Positions 57,190 through 64,000 of a DNA stretch of 64,000 nucleotides are shown here, one piece after another. Below the pieces are notes generated by a model, which did not search any database, was not told the DNA's origin, and was given only the letters and a program-made list of their open reading frames with translations. Each line of letters opens with the position of its first letter. Positions within the stretch are counted from its first letter, which is position 1. The stretch covers positions 26,400,955-26,464,954 of the forward strand of contig NC_058051.1 in the NCBI RefSeq assembly GCF_020085105.1, written 5' to 3'. The position numbers and the translations under genes were made by a program. This DNA comes from Siniperca chuatsi. Taxonomy: Eukaryota; Chordata; Actinopteri; Centrarchiformes; Sinipercidae.

Positions 57190-60100
57190 CAGTAATTTAA
57201 ACAATAGAATTGAGTAAAACAATAACACTAATAACACTATGTTCATACTGTCATAATAGGATTCCACCGATTCAGTAGATGATAATATTGAATTATCGCT
57301 CAGCCCTATAAAAAATAATGACTTTCTTAAATATACACATTGCTGTTATGTTGTGTTAAAGATGAGTTTCCACGTTCAGTATGAAATGCTGTGTGATTGC
57401 ATGTTTCTTAGTTTATCTACATCCCACTGCTGTTAGATTAAGATCACAGCTACATGCTAGTGCTTACACTTAGACCCCGTACAAATTGGGCAGCTTTTTA
57501 CAGTTTGAGCTCCTTTATGCATACTGTGCATTGTCGAGTGAACTGGAAAGTACCTGACTCATTTTGCCTCTGGATTTTGATGTGCTCTACCCATCTGTTT
57601 CCTTCTCTGGAAGAAATTTATAGTGGGATTACATTAGCTGACTTCATTTTTAATACATGTTTACCAAGAGGAACTTATTGCCCTTCAGTTGAGCCCCCTC
57701 ATATTGGGGTCTGTTCCTGCTCATGTATAAAGAACAACACACAACTACTATGTATTTTAAATTCATAATAGGTACCGAGAACATCTAAAGTGAGCCCTTA
57801 AAGTCACGTTGAATTCAAAGTATCCGGTTCATCTTGGTTCATGATTGTGACGAACCATTTCTGGGCGGTTGGAGGATGTTTCTTGTGTTTCTGGAAGATC
57901 TGCATCTCCAGCTGCATGGAGCTGGAAGGGATTTCTACTGACTGCGCGGTCTTGTTGCTTCTGCTCTATTTCAGTATGACCTCCTTCCATCTTGAATGTG
58001 TGTCAGTGGGCCTTCTGTTCAGCCAAGAGTGCTCCTCCCAAGACTGTGACTTTGGCCAGTTAAGAGTTGGGGGTCGCAACCATTATTGTAATTGGAAAAT
58101 AAAAAACACTTATCTGATATCAAGCTGGTTTCCGTCACATTCATCTCCTCATGCAGCAGCTGCAGCTGATATCTTAATCATTTATAGATACATAAGTGTT
58201 CTGTTACCCATAAAGCATGTGTCCTGTTTGGCATCAATTTAATGACCTCTGCATGTGATTTCTGCTTTAGAGGCATTCAACTCATGCTCTACTACCATCT
58301 CCCCACGCTCATGTAAGTTTATTCAGCTATTTTAATTTTCACTTGATTTAATGACCGAGAAAGCTCATATGGCGCTGGCCTGCGGGCATTTTCACCATCC
58401 TGTTAAAGGGCGTCAGTGAGCTCTGTGCGCTAGAGCTAACAACTCCAGGTAATGAAAGTGACAGGGATTAAAGCACCAGTGTGTAGTTTGACGGCCCGTA
58501 TGTCTTAATCAGGGATTGGCCCACATTCGCCTGCTAAAATCCCTGAACGGCAAGGTGTCACACCTGGAGGCTTAACGTCCAATTGGTGTCATCCTGATGT
58601 GAAGGACTGCAAACAGATCTAATGATACACAGAGCAATATATGATTTCTTAATCACGGCATTGTTGCCCTCCTACTGAGAAGGCACAGCACCATTAGCTG
58701 AAAAGGCTTTCATCTTTTCAAAATGAGACCCGATAGATGAAGGGCTTTTGCCAGTTGGAGCCTCAGATCTGGATTGCATTGAAATCCTCCTGCTCAGCAT
58801 GTAATAAGTTGGCGGGTCTGGTCATGGACACTTCTTTTTTTTTTTTTTTTTTTTTCAATTTTTGAGGGCATTATATAGTGCAGAAATATCTCTCAGAATT
58901 CAGACACAAAATGGCAGAGGGTAAATATAGTGCACTATATAGTCAATATGGAGTGATGCTGGATGCAGCCTATTAGGAAAACAATCAATTAAGCCACAAC
59001 CTAGTGTAACCAACACATTAAACATCACTCCATTATGCGCTCTCTACTGGTCGATACAACCTTTTTGTAAGTCAAAAACAGCAACATGTTGTTACAGTTT
59101 TCAGAACTATGCATCTTAGGTTGTAGAAATGGCAGAACATGCTCTCACCCGTTAGGTCACGGAACATTTTTATTATTTTATACAGTGCTGCATAAGGTAT
59201 TATACTGTGTCTATTTATATGTTCGATATCCAGGAAGTTAATTGATGATTTGTTGAAATGGAGATTAATCCCTGGTGAAATGCTTTAGGATGCAGAGATG
59301 ATGTCATCCCTGAGCCTTTTGTGATGAAGGACGGGGCTCACTGCCCCTCTCATTTCATTTGAATGAATAGCAAGACGTTTCACACACTGCTCACACAAAG
59401 AGCCGCGAAAAGCAGGGTGCTGCATGCCGAACACTGCTAATCTGCTTCTGTCGGACATCCTGAGGGATGACAAAGACCTTGATCAGTCAGCGCACAACAG
59501 GCAAGAGTGTGCACAGTTTATTAAGTGCGAAGCTCATTGCCGCTACTCTGCTCAATTCCTCTTGTCTCTCTTTCAAATCAGCCATCCGGTGTTGCCACAG
59601 GTTGCGCATGCTGTGCCGCAGACATTGAATCAGCACTATGGCAACATCCTGAGCCCTAAATGATGGATGAGTTGTAAATTGGCATTAGTATTCCTATCAC
59701 AACCCATGGCGAATGAGACCAGCAATGACTAATGCTAGACAGGGGAGTAAGAAAACAAGAGCTGGGCCAGCGAGTGCAGTATCTCACACACACTGTAACA
59801 CACCGAGCAGATTTTTAACGCTGATAATCCAAGTCTTTGGTCTTACTTCACAGTGTGGGTGAACAAAATCGCTCACAACTCGGCATTTGTTTTCCCTAGC
59901 AGATTGGATTATGGTAACGGAGACCGAACATCTGATCTCAATTCTGTATGGCTGTAGATATCAGATGTCTGATGCTGTTTAGAAGGGAAAATCCACTTTC
60001 CTCTTGATATGTGAGAGAAGAGCTCCAATTTGGAGCCCCTGATCGTGTGTTTTGTCCCGGGGTGGCAAAGACAGAAACATCTAGAAACATGAGAGAAATG

Positions 60101-60430
60101 TGGAAAATTTGTGTACCAGAACATAGCTAACAACAGGTTGCTGGAATCCCTCATATTTGCATTAGTATCATCTGTGCACTTTCAACTCTTTCTGACCCTA
60201 CAGGGAGAGAGTTAAGCCTCAGCTGCAACGTGACTCCATGGAGGGCTGCCTTGTGAAATGGACTATAATTCTGAGTTAATATAAATAGTTTGACTAATGT
60301 TCCTGGTGGATTATCCAAGTAAGCTATCAGATGTACTACGGGAAAGGCTAGCATAATATGACAGGACAGCAGTACTGTTCTCTTCCTCTCTACTCTGATC
60401 AGTCATTTTTTTGTTACTTTCACATCACGT
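57190..60430. other. acap3 intron 1, no gene seen; poly(T) at 58834-58856
   Basis: Frames of 104 and 133 codons (57454-57768, 57841-58242) have cysteine-rich, low-information translations without domains or splice context in phase with acap3. I do not call them. A 23-nt T run starts at about 58834. Confidence 0.5.
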
Positions 60431-60439
60431 TAACCAAAT

Positions 60440-60540
60440 AGTTAGGCATGTGGGGAAATACACTTATTTTCTTTCTGGTAGAGAGTTAGATAAGAACATT
60501 GATCCTCTCTTACATCTGCTTTATGAATCTGCTTCATAAA
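60440..60540. mobile_element. GCTTAGCTTAGC-family element, short left-end fragment
   Basis: TGTGGGGAAATACACTTATT then AGAGAGTTAGATAAGAACAT and TCTTACATCTGCTTTATGAA matches the left arm, then the similarity fades. Confidence 0.5.
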
Positions 60541-61894
60541 CCTACATAACGTGGAAGAAGTAGAAAGACTGAAGGGAAATAAGCAGAGTTTCTGGTGAAT
60601 TTTGAGTTCAGTCAGAGGCTGAGCTGAACATGAACACACAGGCACACTCCCACACACATGATCGATGGGTCCGTTGCAAGCTAGCTTACAGCTAACATCG
60701 GTGCATGTACAGTAATTCACCGACCGCCTTTTTACATTCAAGATATAACACAAATTGGAAAATACCCAATTTCCTCGGCTGCATCCCTCTTATCTCGTGG
60801 CCCATCTCTCTGCTGTGTTTTTAGTCTGTGCCGGAGGAAATTTGCTGTTTTTTAAAAGCTTGCCCGCCTCCAGTCAAAGGCGGCATGTGAGGAACTGTCC
60901 TCTCAGCGAGGCACTGACTGGGCTTGGCTCTTTGGTCGTGGCCGTGCGTCATTCGTCAGCAGACTCACAGACAGCAGTCACAATGACCCATTCTTGATAA
61001 ATAAAATAAACTTTACACATAGTTGAATCTATGTTTGACAGGACAAATAAAAAGGCTGAAAAGAGAGTTATGACTAACAGATTTCACTGTTTAATGTCAT
61101 GTCTCTGAAACTTCTCCTCTCATGACCAGCCTGCTTGGAAAGCCGTGATCTCAGGGGGGAAGTGGTTGGGTAGTTTCCAGGTGTGTCAACATCAGCCCAT
61201 GCTACATGTTTATCACGCCATGGGTCAGGAAATGGGACAAAGTTATTGATAGAAGTGGGGATTTCAACCATACAGCTGTGTGTTTGTCGTCACCTGGGGA
61301 ATATGAAATCACTGTACGTCCAATACAAATACGAAGCTGTTACCCTGAAAGTGTGAAGAGGAGATAAAGGGAGAAATCACTGGGCTCCACAGGCAGTTAG
61401 CTCCGTCTCAGCTCAGTTTTGAAATGCTGAATCACACGTGTACAAGCATCTGTTTTTGATTTGTTCCATCCCTCTCACTCCCTGCCTCATACTCTCCCTT
61501 TCTCTTCCCCTTTTCCATCTTCCCTGCCTTCCTCTGTGTGCGGGGGCAGGCTTCTGGTCGTGGCTGGGCCAGAACCGGGTCTAGGGACAGGCCAGGAAAT
61601 GCGTCACTCTGCTCAAATATTAAAAGAAGGTTCAGAATGAAGGGCAAAACCCTGGGGAGATGATGTGTGCGAGGAAGTTGCTGTCTCCCTCATTATGACA
61701 CCCAGCACTGAGTCCCAACATAAATCCCTTAAACACCCTTCAACAATTTCCAGTATTAATAAAACTTGAATGACTGCACACAAGAAGAAGAAGAAGATTA
61801 TTTACTTAGACAATTCTTTATTCCACCAATTTAAAAAAGGCTGTATAAGTGAAGAAACATGCTGTTTACTGGTTTTTAATTAGTGGAATAAAGC

Positions 61895-62370
61895 AGTATT
61901 TTAGCTGCAATTATTAGATGATCAACAGAAAATTTATGGACAACAATCAAGGTTCTTGGTTCTCAAATGTAAGGATTTTCAGGTTTTCTCTGCTTTACAT
62001 AATTGTAAATTGAGTACATTTGGGAAGAGCTGCAACAATTAGTCGATTAATCGCTTAGTCGATCAACAGAAACGTTTATAGCCAACTATTTTAATAATCG
62101 ATTCAATCGATCATTTGGGGTCATTTTTCAAGCAAAAACATTTCATTTCCAGGTTCTCAAATGTGAGAATTTGCTGCTTTCTCTTAGAAGATGGACTTTG
62201 GACTTTTTGGACTGTTGATGGGGAAAAACATGACATTTGATGGTGTCACGTTGGAAAACTGTGACGCGTATTTTCTACTGTTGTCTGACACAATTATTAA
62301 TCGATTAATTGAAAACATAACCGTCAGACTAATCGATAATGAAAATAACCGTTAGTTGCAGCCCAATTTT
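61895..62370. repeat. TAATCGATTA-type repeats in acap3 intron 1
   Basis: A partial copy at 61895-62010 is followed by a full one from GAGCTGCAACAATTAGTCGA (62026) to ATCGATAATGAAAATAACCG and TTAGTTGCAGCCC (62365). Confidence 0.75.
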
Positions 62371-64000
62371 TGGGTTTGGGACGGTTTGTCAGACAAAAAA
62401 AAGCATTTTGAAGACAGCTTCAGTTGCCTATGTTACCTGTGCTTTGACTTTTGTATTCCACTTTTTCATTGTTTTCTCACTGTTGTTGGTGTTTGTTGTG
62501 GTTCTCCCTGGAGAGTGTGGTTTGCTGGAGATTTATGAGCCGTGACTGGACTTCATTTTTTCTCACACAACTGTATAATTCTGCTCTTTTCTTTCCTCGC
62601 TCCGAGTCTGGCAAAACCGCTGTAGCTGTAATTCTCCAGAGAGTCATTTTCAGTGCCATGTTTCAGCATTGTTAACTGAAGACAGGCAGCTATCCCATGC
62701 TTCACTTCACTGCACTCTGTCATTGTGTTTTGCCTTGTGTCAGTGTTGATGTTTCTGCTGTTGGATTTCTCACACAGTTTGTGGGTTTAGGAAAATTAGC
62801 GAAGAATGGCTGTTATTGTCTTCTCAACTTCTATCCACATTTAAAGCTCTCATCTCAGGTTGAGCAACAAAATCTTCAGGCTTTGGGATCCCTGTTTTCC
62901 TAGTATGCTCCTTGTTGCACTTCCTTGCTGATAGTGTCAGGGTCCGGTTAGTTCTCTGACACAGGAGTCACATTAACATTCAGGTACATGGACTGATGGG
63001 AAGGGGTCGTAGGTCATGAAAGAGAGCCAGAGAGTGACGTCATAGGGACATGTTGCTGACTTCAGACCAGAGGAAACACCTGGGGGAAACCCAGAAGGAA
63101 GTGACGGGGTCACATCTCCTGTTGTCTTTGACAGTCAGCTGAACTGACACTGTGATGTTCACATGATGTATGAACAAGCACCAGCTCCACTAATGGAAAC
63201 CATGAATCTGTTGTTTGGACTGTGTCTCCAAGACAGTTGTTTAATTTTTGGATCAAATGTTAAACAGCCGACTGTATGAAAGGGATATCAGCATAATTCA
63301 TATGGAAGCTGCCTGTCGTTTGAGCTGTTGTTTCTGCGAGCACCATCTCTCAAGCTTTCAGACAGGAAAGAGCTGAATGCTTCACACGTCTGGTATGCCT
63401 TTCTAGTGCAAGCCAAGCTGCATGTTTAGCCCACAAAAATGCCGGGAAGACTCCCAGCTCAGCCCCACCACAGCCGGACACATTACGCCTGTGTAGGGAT
63501 TTTCACAGAGGGAATTCAGCTATTTCACCAAAATGTCAGGTTGTTACTCTGTAGGATTGGCTTACTGCGAGCGGCAGAATAGAGTGCTGGTTTTTACCCA
63601 GGCAGCCTGGTGCGCTGCCCAGAAAAAGGCTGCGAGAAGCACCATGTCTGTAGTCTTTATTGTCTTTCTCCCTTCAATGGAACATTGTCCAGGCCGGTTC
63701 TCACAGCCCAGGCCTCTTCTGGACCCTCTGTGTGTGTGTTCCTTCTTATGTCTCCCTCGTCCCGAATATCTTCATTGACATTTTTGTGTGTTGCCGTCAT
63801 CTCGGACCACCCTGAGTTAATATAAACCTGCGCCACCAGCCGAGACCTCTCATATCCTGACCCTTCTGTGGCCTGTCAGCCTTTCTTCTGTTTGCCCCTG
63901 CTGATCAACAGCATCCCTCTCCCCACCCACTTTTACAATACTGTTGTGACGTCAAACACATCCTCTTGCATGCTATGTAATAATAAACATACAATCTGAG
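62371..64000. other. acap3 intron 1, right edge, no feature seen
   Basis: No acap3 exon 2, other gene or recognised repeat. Short open frames (60-81 codons) are not supported. Confidence 0.45.

Noticed and set aside
57454-58242. Two frames of 104 and 133 codons with hydrophobic stretches
   Set aside because: Inside acap3 intron 1, no recognisable family and no good splice context; expected by chance at this AT content.

Overview
This window is nuclear DNA from a ray-finned (teleost, probably percomorph) fish. It has compact multi-exon vertebrate genes with consensus GT/AG splice sites, AT-rich non-coding DNA, many microsatellites, and interspersed repeats of types abundant in spiny-rayed fishes (GCTTAGCTTAGC-bearing long-inverted-repeat elements, TAATCGATTA-type elements, GTGGTGGAAAGTAAC-type elements, LINE tails). 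No prokaryotic, organellar or CRISPR features were seen.

Layout. 1-1638 (-): first four coding exons of vwa5b1, which continues off the left edge. 6924-10628 (+): ddx19-type DEAD-box helicase, 11 exons, about 487 aa. 12743-13516 (-): ubxn10, with a tandem RFX/X-box-like site upstream. 16405-17266 (-): cptp, two exons, 218 aa. 19131-29587 (+): ints11, 17 exons, 601 aa. 30075-31043 (-): single-exon class A GPCR of the PTAFR/P2Y/LPA-like group. 33982-40060 (+): seven-exon RING + PHD protein of 267 aa resembling the N-terminal part of PHRF1. 40061-50690: about 10 kb of gene-free, repeat-rich DNA. 50883-50929 (+): first coding exon of acap3, whose first intron fills the rest of the window. For every spliced gene I joined the exons by hand; the reading frame closes across all junctions and the lengths match the known families.

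Function and synteny. The genes do not form one pathway: mRNA export (ddx19), cilia/p97 adaptor (ubxn10), ceramide-1-phosphate transport (cptp), Integrator RNA endonuclease (ints11), Arf6 GAP (acap3), VIT/vWA protein (vwa5b1). The order cptp(-) ints11(+) ... acap3(+) matches, mirrored, the human 1p36.33 block CPTP-INTS11-PUSL1-ACAP3, with the head-to-head cptp/ints11 pair retained. No pusl1 is visible; the GPCR and the short RING-PHD gene occupy its place. vwa5b1 and ubxn10 correspond to human 1p36.12. I found no new multi-gene system. The most interesting items are the short PHRF1-like RING-PHD gene with its duplicated promoter block, the X-box pair at ubxn10, the tail-to-tail overlap of ints11 and the GPCR, and the nested long-inverted-repeat elements.
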